DNA from: Eubacterium sp.
GTDB lineage: Bacteria; Bacillota; Clostridia; Acetivibrionales; DSM-1351
Assembly (NCBI GenBank): GCA_029266335.1
Contig: JAQSXC010000055.1
Span: 1-47,188 of the forward strand
DNA length: 47,188 nt
Direction: 5' to 3'
Positions within the stretch are counted from its first letter, which is position 1. Each line of letters starts with the position of its first letter. Positions 18,294 through 27,060 of this stretch are shown piece after piece. Below the pieces are notes generated by a model that had not been told where the DNA came from, ran no database searches, and was given only the letters and a program-made list of their open reading frames with translations. Both the position numbers and the translations under genes were made by a program.

Positions 18294-20831
18294 TTACTGC
18301 TGCTGTTGTTTTGCATTCTGCCTATCCTTTTCATTCATTTGCATTTCCATCCACTGCTGCTTGGAAATAAGAACCTGTCTGGGCTTACTGCCTTCAAAGC
18401 GGCCCACAATATTTCTTGCCTCCATTTGATCAATAATTCTTGCAGCTCTGGAATAACCCACCTTGAACTTTCTTTGCACAAGTGAAACAGAAGCCTGTCC
18501 AGCCTCAACCACCATGTCAATGGCCTGATTCAACAGTTCGTCGTTGTCTCCGGCATTCTCATCGCTTCCTGTGCTATGGTCATTTATTTTTTCTATAATA
18601 TTCTCATCATAATTTGAATAGCCCTGAGTCTTTATAAACTCAACTACTTTTTCAACTTCGCTGTCAGAAACAAAAGACCCCTTAACACGCAGAGGTTTCG
18701 GTTCTCCAACGGGATAAAACAGCATATCACCTCTGCCAAGCAGCTTCTCGGCACCGCTCATATCCAGTATTGTTCTGGAATCCACCTGCGACGAAACTGC
18801 AAAGGATATTCTGGAAGGAATATTAGCTTTGATAACTCCCGTAATTACATCCACCGATGGTCTCTGTGTCGCAATAACAAGATGCATTCCCGCAGCTCTG
18901 GCCATCTGCGCCAGACGGCATATGGCATCTTCCACATCATTTGGAGCAACCATCATAAGGTCTGCAAGCTCGTCTACAATGATTACTATCTGCGGTAATA
19001 TTTGTTCACCATTGGCCTTCAGCATTGCATTATAACCCTTCAGGTCTCTTACTCCCTTGTCGGCAAAGAGCTTGTATCTGTTGACCATTTCCTGAACCGC
19101 CCAGTTCAAGGCACCTGCAGCCTTTTTGGGGTCAGTGACAACAGGAATCAGTAAATGCGGTATTCCATTATATATACCCAATTCAACCACCTTTGGGTCA
19201 ACCATCAGAAGCTTTACTTCTTCAGGTGATGCCTTGAACAAAATGCTCATGATAAGGCTGTTTATGCAAACACTCTTTCCAGATCCAGTAGCACCGGCAA
19301 CCAGCATGTGAGGCATTTTCCCAATATCCGCAACCACAGTTTCTCCCGATATGTCCTTACCCACCGAGAATGCAAGTTTTGAAGGATGGTTTGAAAATTC
19401 CTTCGATTCCAGTATATCCTTTAATAAAACAGCTGACATTTCCTTATTTGGTACCTCTATACCTACTGCAGCTTTTCCGGGGATCGGGGCTTCAATTCTG
19501 ACCCCGGCCGCAGCAAGGTTCAGAGCGATGTCATCGGACAAATTAACAATTTTGCTGACTTTGACGCCCGGGCTTGGCTGAATCTCATATCTTGTTACTG
19601 CCGGGCCACGGCTGATATTTATGACCCTGGCCTCAACACCAAAACTCTTCAAGGTATCCTCAAGCTTCTTTGCACCCTCTAAAGCAGTGTTTTTCAAAGC
19701 CTTGACATTGGTTGCATCATCCTTGCTCTCATCCAGCAGTTCCAATGAAGGATAATTGTATATAATAGGTTTGGGTGGTTCTACATGAGGAATGACTATT
19801 TCACCCTCATCCTGAATGTTGCTGTTTTGCTGCATTTTACCCTCAGGCTGAGTTGTGTCGGCTGGTGCAGCTGCAGTCTCATCCTCTATCCCGGCGAAAT
19901 TATCAATTTTTTCAGGAGAATTTCCCAGTCCTTTTATATCCGCAACCACCAAACCGTCAGCAACATCTTCATTGAAACCGGACAGACCGACTACAAATTC
20001 CTCCTCCGACCCCATCACAGCTTCTGCCGCCTCATTATCCGAGGTAGCTGCAATTTCTGAGTCTTCTGCATTACTCAACTTCTTAGGTGATTTATTTCTA
20101 TTTTCTCTCTCAATCTTAAAATTAATAATCTTTGGTTTACCGGTTGAGGCTTCTTCCTCAGGTGTTTGATCCGCATTTTCAAGTTCTGCCTCTCTCTCCT
20201 TCATACGCTCAGCTTTCCTGATTTTTCTGGACTCATTTACCGACCTTACTTTTCCGGAGAAGAAGGTTGAGAGATTCTGTAAAAATGCTGCCATAGACAC
20301 ATTTGTCAATAGTATTATATCAATAACCGATATAGTTGACAGAATAATAATAGTACCCAATGTCTGAAAGGTCATCAAAAACGGTAAAGTTATAAGGCCG
20401 CCAAGGAGCCCGCCTCCGCTGATTTTTGTACCTTCGGTATAAAAATCTCCAAGACTTCTGAAAAAAGATCTGCCTGTATATTCATCATATTTGAATTCAG
20501 CTACCTGAAAATATGATGAAATTACCACTAAAAGCACCAAGGCATATACAAGGCGCAATTTAAAAATATGCGAATCCTTTTTAAATATCATTGCAACCCC
20601 GTAAACAATCAAAATTACCGGAATTATGTATGCTGGGATGCCTAAAAAGCCAAGAAGAATATTTGTCATAGCTTTTCCGAAGACACCCATTGAACTTTTG
20701 AAAATAAAGCTGAAAAGTGCCAATATACCAAATGCAAATAGAATCAGGCCAGATATTTCATTTCTGTACCTTGAAAAACCGCTCTCAACTCTTTTGTATT
20801 TTTTTTTCTTTTGTGCTTTTTTGACTTGCAA
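18294..20831 (-). CDS. ftsK: FtsK/SpoIIIE-family DNA translocase
   Basis: ATP-driven DNA pump that clears chromosomes from the division or sporulation septum. The 845-residue protein has four membrane helices (about residues 28-190), a variable acidic linker, then the motor with Walker A GATGSGKS, Walker B VIIVDELAD and the RecA-like core containing MARAAGMHLVIATQRPSVDVITG. The C-terminal winged-helix gamma domain (VSLVQRKFKVGYSRAARIIDQME), which reads KOPS/SRS-type DNA signals, is intact. A TTG start at 20831, 7 bases after GAGGGG, fits better than the GTG at 20840 that abuts the ribosome site. An extended -10 box lies 80 bases upstream. Confidence 0.96.
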   Translation of the reverse strand: MQVKKAQKKKKYKRVESGFSRYRNEISGLILFAFGILALFSFIFKSSMGVFGKAMTNILLGFLGIPAYIIPVILIVYGVAMIFKKDSHIFKLRLVYALVLLVVISSYFQVAEFKYDEYTGRSFFRSLGDFYTEGTKISGGGLLGGLITLPFLMTFQTLGTIIILSTISVIDIILLTNVSMAAFLQNLSTFFSGKVRSVNESRKIRKAERMKEREAELENADQTPEEEASTGKPKIINFKIERENRNKSPKKLSNAEDSEIAATSDNEAAEAVMGSEEEFVVGLSGFNEDVADGLVVADIKGLGNSPEKIDNFAGIEDETAAAPADTTQPEGKMQQNSNIQDEGEIVIPHVEPPKPIIYNYPSLELLDESKDDATNVKALKNTALEGAKKLEDTLKSFGVEARVINISRGPAVTRYEIQPSPGVKVSKIVNLSDDIALNLAAAGVRIEAPIPGKAAVGIEVPNKEMSAVLLKDILESKEFSNHPSKLAFSVGKDISGETVVADIGKMPHMLVAGATGSGKSVCINSLIMSILFKASPEEVKLLMVDPKVVELGIYNGIPHLLIPVVTDPKKAAGALNWAVQEMVNRYKLFADKGVRDLKGYNAMLKANGEQILPQIVIIVDELADLMMVAPNDVEDAICRLAQMARAAGMHLVIATQRPSVDVITGVIKANIPSRISFAVSSQVDSRTILDMSGAEKLLGRGDMLFYPVGEPKPLRVKGSFVSDSEVEKVVEFIKTQGYSNYDENIIEKINDHSTGSDENAGDNDELLNQAIDMVVEAGQASVSLVQRKFKVGYSRAARIIDQMEARNIVGRFEGSKPRQVLISKQQWMEMQMNEKDRQNAKQQQQ

Positions 20832-20908
20832 AAGTAACACCCCTCATTTGAATTTTAAACGTTCAGTAAAGCTAAAACATAATATGGCTTCTACTGGCAC
20901 ACGAAGAA

Positions 20909-20917
20909 ATTATATCA
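20909..20917 (-). promoter_or_regulatory. Extended -10 promoter for ftsK
   Basis: On the minus strand TGATATAAT (TGN-TATAAT) lies about 80 bases before the ftsK start. No good -35 box is visible, as is common for extended -10 promoters. Confidence 0.5.
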
Positions 20918-20947
20918 CATTTTCGATAAATATTCCATTATTGGTTT

Positions 20948-21112
20948 GAGAGACTGTCTAATATCTCATTGCACCCGTCATTTTAGATGGATTTTTCACT
21001 ATGCTTCGTTAAGTTTTCTTACAATAAAACTAATTATTACTGCGACAGTTTGCCCTGCCTGACATAAAATCCACCTAAAATGCCCAGCACAAGCAGATAT
21101 TAGACAGCTCTT
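20948..21112. mobile_element. MITE-like inverted-repeat element
   Basis: Two arms of about 47 bp face each other around a 70-bp centre with no gene. CTGTCTAATATCT at 20954-20966 is matched exactly by AGATATTAGACAG at 21095-21107. A second block, CATTTTAGATGGATTTT, pairs with AAAATCCACCTAAAATG with one mismatch. The layout suits a miniature inverted-repeat transposable element or a decayed IS terminus. It sits between ftsK and the terminator of the sugar cluster. I saw no clear target-site duplication. Confidence 0.65.
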
Positions 21113-21125
21113 AGGTAATACAAAA

Positions 21126-21157
21126 ACGGCTATTCGATCTTTTTATCAAATAGCCGT
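21126..21157 (-). terminator. Terminator of the sugar ABC/GH5 operon
   Basis: A 9-bp perfect stem (ACGGCTATT / AATAGCCGT) followed on the minus strand by TTTTTG lies about 90 bases past the end of the GH5 remnant. Confidence 0.8.
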
Positions 21158-21244
21158 AGAAAGTTGAAACGCTCTAGGAATAATGCACGATTTTGAAGTG
21201 GGAAATAGCCGCTTCAAAAATGAGAGGTTATTGTTTTAGGAGAC

Positions 21245-22294
21245 CTAAATAATATTTATCTTTCTGATATAAATAATACCTTTTGAGCAGATCCCGATAC
21301 TGTGCCAGCCTTTATTCATAAACACATATTGCTGTGCATTTGCATAACTCATCTTTTGATCTATGTTTAAATCTGCAATATGAGCGTCATCAAGAATTAA
21401 TCCCGCAGTTGTTTCCTTCTCTTCAGCCCTGCAGTATATTTGTATCCGGTATTCCCCCTCTTCCTTCACAAGAAATCTGTATTTAACATACTCCTCCCTG
21501 TTCAGTTTCACAATAATCTGCTCGGTTTCAGGCTGTATTTCACCTCCATAGCGCTTGTAATCGGGAACACCGGTTTTTCCGTTTTCAAATAATATAGTCA
21601 TAGCCTCTGTCATTCTGATTTCGGCTCCCTTTTCCCTTGGAAAAACAGAATGACTTTCATCAAAGTATTCAGCCGGTATTGAGACAGGTGCCAGCCTCCT
21701 GATGGCATTGATAACGTCATATTTAATCACAGACTGCCTGATCTCTTTTATGAATTCATCAAATATAGCGCAGGCATCTTCCTTTGAAAGCTCAGATCGG
21801 TTATCTATATACTCAATCAGTTTATCCCAGCCCTCAGGAATATTAAATGTAACAGGAGAGTTGTCACAACTCATCTTTTTATAGCTCCAGAAGCTGTAAG
21901 AAATTTCATGACCGGTCAGCATGCTGAAAAAACCTGTGTACCAGTCCAGATTATTTTCACCGCCCTCACCCATATAAAGCGGCACATTAAGTTTGCTGCT
22001 GTAATCAACATATTTTTGTATACTTTCTATGTCTGGTGTACTCCAGTATTTGTGAAACTGGAGCATATAGTTGCTGTCAAAGTTTTCACTCTCCAATTCA
22101 TCAAATATCACAAAATCAGTTGCCCAATGAACTCCTTCCAATATGAGCATATGCCTTGTATCTACCTGCCTGATTGCTTTTGCAATATCTCTGTACAAAG
22201 GAAGCACCAGTTCGTTATACCTGCTGAACCAGTCGGGCAGAGGCTCATTAAGCAGATCAAAGCCTGCAACACAGCTCTCGTTTTTCCGGAGCAC
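21245..22294 (-). pseudogene. GH5-family glycoside hydrolase, C-terminal part of a broken gene
   Basis: This frame carries the second half of a GH5 (cellulase-fold) glycosidase. CVAGFDLLNEP contains the acid/base Glu and LYMGEGGENN the likely nucleophile Glu. A further 150 residues form a beta-rich domain resembling an accessory carbohydrate-binding module. The N-terminal half lies in another frame at 22257-22652. The first codons here (MLRKNES) are not a natural start; they fall where GH5 proteins have the helix preceding the acid/base strand. Together the pieces lack roughly 40 residues, so the enzyme is very likely inactive. It is the last gene of the sugar-uptake operon. Confidence 0.8.
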
Positions 22295-22652
22295 CGTGCA
22301 TATCCAAAACTACATATATTCCAAATTCCCTGCACCACTCAATAAGCATATCCACACGCATTATTACTTCCTGATAAAAGGACTTCTGGTCTTCATCAAA
22401 AAGTATTCGTGCATTTAGCGGAAGCCTTACCGAATTAAACCCCTGGTCCGCTATTAATTCAATATCTTCACGTGTAATGTAGCTGTCAAAATAACGTTTC
22501 CAAAAATCTTTAGCATATGCATATCCGCATAATTCCTCTATCAGCTTTTCCATTCTCCGCGGGCGGTCACATTTCGTATAAAGCTTCCACATATAACCTT
22601 CAGGTAAAAGCCAGCCTACTATTTTTGTTCCATAAGCTCTAAGAAAATCCAT
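22257..22652 (-). pseudogene. GH5-family glycoside hydrolase, N-terminal part of a broken gene
   Basis: 131 codons encode the first strands of the GH5 barrel: GFNSVRLPLNARI and VVLDMHGAP, both family landmarks, the latter with the conserved His. The frame then breaks within KRELCCRL and stops. In intact relatives GAPG is followed by about 40-50 residues before GFDLLNEP; here only about 22 bases separate them. A deletion whose length is not a multiple of three therefore removed that segment and shifted the frame. The gene begins just 8 bases after the permease stop codon, so it belonged to the transporter operon. No signal peptide is seen, so the enzyme would have acted on imported oligosaccharides. 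Confidence 0.82.
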
Positions 22653-22659
22653 ATGGTCA

Positions 22660-23496
22660 CTATCCTTTCAGTGCTCCGTCTACTACGCCCTTCAAAATAT
22701 TTTTTTGCAGCAGCACATATAAAATTATAACCGGTATAACAGTGAGGATCAATCCGCTGAGTATGGCAGGCCAATCACTGGTATACTGTCCGAACAGCAT
22801 ATTTGTTGAAAGTAATAAGGTATAGTTTTTTGGTGTGGCAAGTATGATCAATGGCAGCAGAAAATCATTCCACATCCAAAGGACATTCATAATACTTATT
22901 GTGGCAGTTATGGGTCCCAACAGCGGAAGAACTATTTTAAAAAACATCTGGGCCTTGCTGCACCCGTCAATATATGCTGATTCTTCAATCTCATAGGGTA
23001 TTCCTTTTACAAAGCCATGGTACATGAAAATTGCCATACTTACGCCAAGACCGATATAAATAGAACCCATTCCATATATTTTATTGGAAAGGTGCAGTAT
23101 TTTTGCCACCCTGTAAAGAGGAATCATTACTGCATTAAAAGGAATCAGCATGGAAAAGATAAACAGGCCAAACACAAAGGAGCTGAGTCTGGTTTTTGTC
23201 CTGCAAAGAATCCAGCCTGCCATTGCAGAAAAAATAATAATTCCCGAAATACCTATAACAACTATTGTAAAAGTATTGAAGAAGCTTGTAAAATACTTCA
23301 TTTTACTAAAGCTTCGGATATAGTTGTCAAAATTGAAATGTGCCGGAAGAGCCAGTATATTGGTGAATATTTCCGATTTAGTTTTGAAGGAGTTCAGTAA
23401 AGCCATTAAAACCGGAAATAAGCAAAAAACAGCTGCGATAAAAAGAAAAACCGTTATAATGCTCTCGCTTAATTTTGCTTTTTTTGTCATATACAT
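22660..23496 (-). CDS. Sugar ABC transporter permease, MalG type
   Basis: A 278-residue inner-membrane permease with six predicted helices and the EAA loop EESAYIDGCSKAQMFFKIVLP that contacts the ATPase. This is the second, MalG-like half of a CUT1 carbohydrate importer. Its ATG follows the stop of the MalF-type gene directly (TAAATG), with GGAGGA inside the end of that gene, so the two are translationally linked. No ATPase gene lies in the cluster; CUT1 systems in Firmicutes often share one MsmX-type ATPase encoded elsewhere. Confidence 0.94.
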   Translation of the reverse strand: MYMTKKAKLSESIITVFLFIAAVFCLFPVLMALLNSFKTKSEIFTNILALPAHFNFDNYIRSFSKMKYFTSFFNTFTIVVIGISGIIIFSAMAGWILCRTKTRLSSFVFGLFIFSMLIPFNAVMIPLYRVAKILHLSNKIYGMGSIYIGLGVSMAIFMYHGFVKGIPYEIEESAYIDGCSKAQMFFKIVLPLLGPITATISIMNVLWMWNDFLLPLIILATPKNYTLLLSTNMLFGQYTSDWPAILSGLILTVIPVIILYVLLQKNILKGVVDGALKG

Positions 23497-24384
23497 TTAC
23501 ATTTCCTCCTCCCTCTTTTTCATGACCTGTAATTGTATCAATGTAATCAGCATTATTACCAAAAACAAAATAGTTGATTTTGCAGTTGCATAACCCAGTC
23601 TGTTTGAACGGCCAAAGGCTTCTTCGTATATATTGATAGCAACAACCTGTGTCAATCGTCCAGGTCCTCCTCCCGTAAGAGAAAACACAACGTCAAAAAC
23701 CTGGAAAGCACCATTAAGTGTAACAAAAAGACATATTGTAAAAGCCTGTTTGATCATCGGAAGAGTAATACTGATAAAACGTCTGAAGGCAGAAGCACCG
23801 TCAACCACTGCAGCTTCCATCAGTGTCGTAGGTACACTTTGTATTGCAGCTATATAAATTACCATCAGATAACCTGCGCCTCCCCAAACGGCTACAATAA
23901 TAATTGCTATAAAAGAATATTTCGGGTCTCCGAGCCATGATTTGTTCAGAAACTCCCAACCTGCGTTATCCGCAATATAATATAGTACCTGTGTGAAGAT
24001 AAAGCTCCACATGTATCCCCCAATAATCATGCTTATCATATTGGGCATATAAAAAATAGTCCTGAAGAAACTTTTGCCTTTACGTATGGATTCAATCAAC
24101 ACTGCAAGCATAAGTGCACATATATTCAGGGCAATTATTGCAAACAACACATACTTCAAAGTAAAAAGCATGGATTTCCAAAAATCCGTATCACTTGTAA
24201 ATATCTCAATAAAATTTTCAAGCCCTATTATTTTATAAGAAGGATTTATTCCGTTCCAGTTGGTAAAACTGAACCACAATCCCAGGATGGCCGGAATCAG
24301 TTTAAAGGCCGCAAAAAATATAAATGCAGGCAATACAAATAAAACCAAGGTAATATTCTGGGATTGTTTTTTTCTGATATTCAA
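23497..24384 (-). CDS. Sugar ABC transporter permease, MalF type
   Basis: A 295-residue permease with six helices and the EAA loop MEAAVVDGASAFRRFISITLPMI. It pairs with the MalG-type protein encoded directly downstream and the binding lipoprotein upstream to import an oligosaccharide. The downstream GH5 remnant suggests a beta-glucan or mannan-type substrate, but this is inference. A strong hairpin lies between this gene and the binding-protein gene. Confidence 0.94.
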   Translation of the reverse strand: MNIRKKQSQNITLVLFVLPAFIFFAAFKLIPAILGLWFSFTNWNGINPSYKIIGLENFIEIFTSDTDFWKSMLFTLKYVLFAIIALNICALMLAVLIESIRKGKSFFRTIFYMPNMISMIIGGYMWSFIFTQVLYYIADNAGWEFLNKSWLGDPKYSFIAIIIVAVWGGAGYLMVIYIAAIQSVPTTLMEAAVVDGASAFRRFISITLPMIKQAFTICLFVTLNGAFQVFDVVFSLTGGGPGRLTQVVAINIYEEAFGRSNRLGYATAKSTILFLVIMLITLIQLQVMKKREEEM

Positions 24385-24460
24385 TTATCTCACCCCATCA
24401 GCTGAATTAAATTTTAGACTGAAGAACCATCAGGCATATCAATAAACATTTTAATAATCA

Positions 24461-24498
24461 AACAGGGAGGGATAAATATGAATTTACTCCTCCCTGTT
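24461..24498 (-). terminator. Intergenic hairpin between binding-protein and permease genes
   Basis: A 10-bp perfect stem (AACAGGGAGG / CCTCCCTGTT) with an 18-base loop sits 20 bases past the binding-protein stop codon. It has no strong T run, so it more likely stabilises the upstream message or partly attenuates the downstream one. Such hairpins help make more binding protein than permease. Confidence 0.65.
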
Positions 24499-24517
24499 CC
24501 ATACCTGTGATTATTTA

Positions 24518-25852
24518 TTATTTAGCCTGTGCTGCTGCTTTGTTGGCGTCTTTGAAAGTTTTATCCATAGCAGCAACAAATTCTTCTTTAGTGGTTTTCT
24601 TAGCATAGTAGCTTTGCAGCAGCTTGCCCTGTTCATCTGTAACAGCATTGGGCAGCACAAGGTCACGATAGGAACGTCCCTGCTCCACATAGCTGCTTGC
24701 CTCTTTTGCCCATGAGTACTGCTCGAAATTATGACATTTTGCAATAGGATTAAATTTTAATTCTTTGTATAAAGCCGAGGAGTCCTTGTCATCCAGCATA
24801 TAGTTTGCAAGTGCAAGAGCTGTATCCATTTCCTTCGTACCTGAATAAACAGCAAGTGAAGTGGTAGTTGCCAGGTTGATTTTTGTACAGTTGATATCGT
24901 TATTAACCGGAAGAGCGCCCACACCGATTTTTATTTCCGGATTAACCCCTAAAATACTTTCGGCACTCCAGGTGCCCTGTACAAACATGGCAGCCTTACC
25001 ATTTGCAAAATCAGCGGCTCCCTGTTCCGAGCCCTTATCCAACGCATTTTTTGTTCCATTCTGCATAATAAGATCAATTACATCAAATATTTCAACAACC
25101 TCTTTATAGGAGCCCTGATCCTTGTACATTCTGTCTGTCCAGTCAGGAATGTTTCCGCTTACCTTTCCTCCCAGTGTAAGAGCAGTCATAAGCTGCGGTA
25201 CCCACTGTTCCTGGAAGGCAAGCTCAAAAGGAGTATACCCGTTGTCCTTCAAGGTTTTTACTACTGTCTTCATTTGGTCGATAGTATCTGGAACCTTCAA
25301 ACCCAATTTATCAAAAATATCCTTGTTGTATAAATACCCCCAAACAGTGCTCTCAAAGGGAACTGCATAAACCTTGTTATCAAGGGTAACTGTTTTGCGG
25401 ACATCCTCGTAAAGCTTTTCAGCCAGAGGTTGTGAGGTTAAATCTGCAACATAGCCTGCTTTTACATATGTAGGCAAATCGGCAGATGCATGAAGTGTAA
25501 AAAGATCAGGAGCATCATTCGAGGAAAGTCTTGTTTGGAGAATATTCCCATATTGATCACTGCTTGGCATTTCGAGATTTATTACAGCTTCAACATTCTT
25601 TTCAGTAAGGATTTTTACCTTAAACTGATTAAGATAGGCTTCCATTTGTTCGGTAAAACGTGGAAAGCTCATCATAACATTAAGGGTTGATTTTACCGGG
25701 TCTGCTTTGCTTGATGCTGCAGCCTGGTCGGAAACTGCGGCAGAAGATACCGTCGCTGAACCCTCTGCTGTGTTTTGAGAGCCGTCACCACACCCTGCAA
25801 GCATTACTGAGATCATGCAAATGACTAACAGTACCGATAGTAATTTTTTCAT
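24518..25852 (-). CDS. Extracellular sugar-binding lipoprotein of an ABC transporter
   Basis: A 444-residue solute-binding protein of the CUT1 (MalE/UgpB) type. It has a lipoprotein signal peptide (MKKLLSVLLVICMISVMLAGC), with Cys in the lipobox about residue 21, followed by a Ser/Ala-rich linker. The body shows family features such as AADFANGKAAMFVQGTWSAE. ATG 25852 has GGAGGAA upstream; the open frame extends 14 codons further without a better start. It lies downstream of the two-component genes, and a 16-bp palindrome is found in the gap. Confidence 0.93.
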   Translation of the reverse strand: MKKLLSVLLVICMISVMLAGCGDGSQNTAEGSATVSSAAVSDQAAASSKADPVKSTLNVMMSFPRFTEQMEAYLNQFKVKILTEKNVEAVINLEMPSSDQYGNILQTRLSSNDAPDLFTLHASADLPTYVKAGYVADLTSQPLAEKLYEDVRKTVTLDNKVYAVPFESTVWGYLYNKDIFDKLGLKVPDTIDQMKTVVKTLKDNGYTPFELAFQEQWVPQLMTALTLGGKVSGNIPDWTDRMYKDQGSYKEVVEIFDVIDLIMQNGTKNALDKGSEQGAADFANGKAAMFVQGTWSAESILGVNPEIKIGVGALPVNNDINCTKINLATTTSLAVYSGTKEMDTALALANYMLDDKDSSALYKELKFNPIAKCHNFEQYSWAKEASSYVEQGRSYRDLVLPNAVTDEQGKLLQSYYAKKTTKEEFVAAMDKTFKDANKAAAQAK

Positions 25853-25906
25853 TTTACTTCCTCCTAAATAAATTATTTTCTGTACCATTATCATACTTCG
25901 GTAAAT

Positions 25907-25922
25907 GCAAATTTACATTTGC
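25907..25922. promoter_or_regulatory. Small palindrome upstream of the binding-protein gene
   Basis: GCAAAT-TTAC-ATTTGC, a 6-bp inverted repeat, lies 55 bases before the binding-protein start. It could be a site for the AraC-type response regulator encoded just upstream, although those usually bind direct repeats. Confidence 0.3.
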
Positions 25923-25974
25923 CATAGTTAATCACATTTATAGTCAAATTTTAATATCTTAGCATGCTGAATTT

Positions 25975-27060
25975 TTATCTCATTTTACCCGGAGACGTTC
26001 CAAAGTACTTTTTAAAAGTTTTATAAAAATGAGCAATATCCAGGTAGCCTGTCATATTTGAAACAGTTTGTATGGGAAGACTATAATCTACAATCAGCTC
26101 CTTTGCCTTTTCCATACGGACACTGGTCAGATAGTCCGAAAAGTTCATTCCCAGCTCTTTTTTGAAAGCAGAAGACAAATATTCTTTTGTTACAAAATTA
26201 GTTTTAGCCAGTTCTTCCAGAGAAATGTTCTCGGCAAAATTAATATCTACAAACTGCTTGATTGCCAGGATATCTATTTTATTTTTTCTCTGTCTTTGCA
26301 TAATTACCACATCTATTATTTTATCAGCCAATAGGGAGTAATGTTTGATAAACTCTTCATTTGTTCCGTTTTCCCTGATGGTATAGGACAGTTGGACTGC
26401 CAAGGACTGCTCGACACCGTCAGTACATCTTGCAATCACAGTTTCCTCCATTATCTTGTGCAGATCGTAGTTCATATTAATAACCAGCTTCAGCTTTGCC
26501 CTGTTATTATTTTGAAGGTCAAGCAAAGCCTTCATTTTATCCAGGGCCAGCTGGATACCTTTCTTGGAAAGACCTTCAAGGCATTTTCTGGTATCATTTC
26601 TTGCTTCGATATATTTGGTCAACCAGCTTGTGTCGGCAATTCCGACAAGACTTATTTCCTTCTGCTCCTCAAGCTGTGTTTCCAGATTAAGCTCATCAGA
26701 ACAGCGTTTTAACAGATAGTTAAATTCATCTTCCTTAATTGGTTTGAGCAAATAATCCATTACATGACTGTTTAATGCCTGCCGGGTATAATTATAATCA
26801 TAGTAGCCGCTGACAACTATGACCTTGGCTTTTATATTTTGCTGTGACAAAAGCTGAAGCAGTTCTGCACCATCAATCCCCGGCATTTTCATATCAGTGA
26901 TTATTAAATGCGGCTTTAGCTGTTTGATGCACTCAATACCTGAAACTCCGTCTGCGGCCTCACCGACGATCTGGAATCCATACTCCTGCCATTGCCCGAT
27001 TCTCTTAATGGTATCCCTTGTCCAAGCTTCATCATCAATGATCACTACCCGATAATCCAT
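25975..27060 (-). CDS. Response regulator with AraC-type DNA-binding domain (YesN-like)
   Basis: A 361-residue regulator. The receiver domain has the acidic pair IIDDE, the phosphorylation Asp in LIITDMKMPG, and Lys in LLKPIKED. The C-terminal AraC double helix-turn-helix (ISLEELAKTNFVTKEYLSSAFKKELGMNF; TVSNMTGYLDIAHFYKTFKKYFG) is complete. GGAGG 6 bases before ATG 27060 sets the start, which overlaps the kinase gene by 26 bases. It probably activates the transporter genes downstream in response to extracellular sugar, as YesN-type partners usually do. Confidence 0.94.
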   Translation of the reverse strand: MDYRVVIIDDEAWTRDTIKRIGQWQEYGFQIVGEAADGVSGIECIKQLKPHLIITDMKMPGIDGAELLQLLSQQNIKAKVIVVSGYYDYNYTRQALNSHVMDYLLKPIKEDEFNYLLKRCSDELNLETQLEEQKEISLVGIADTSWLTKYIEARNDTRKCLEGLSKKGIQLALDKMKALLDLQNNNRAKLKLVINMNYDLHKIMEETVIARCTDGVEQSLAVQLSYTIRENGTNEEFIKHYSLLADKIIDVVIMQRQRKNKIDILAIKQFVDINFAENISLEELAKTNFVTKEYLSSAFKKELGMNFSDYLTSVRMEKAKELIVDYSLPIQTVSNMTGYLDIAHFYKTFKKYFGTSPGKMR

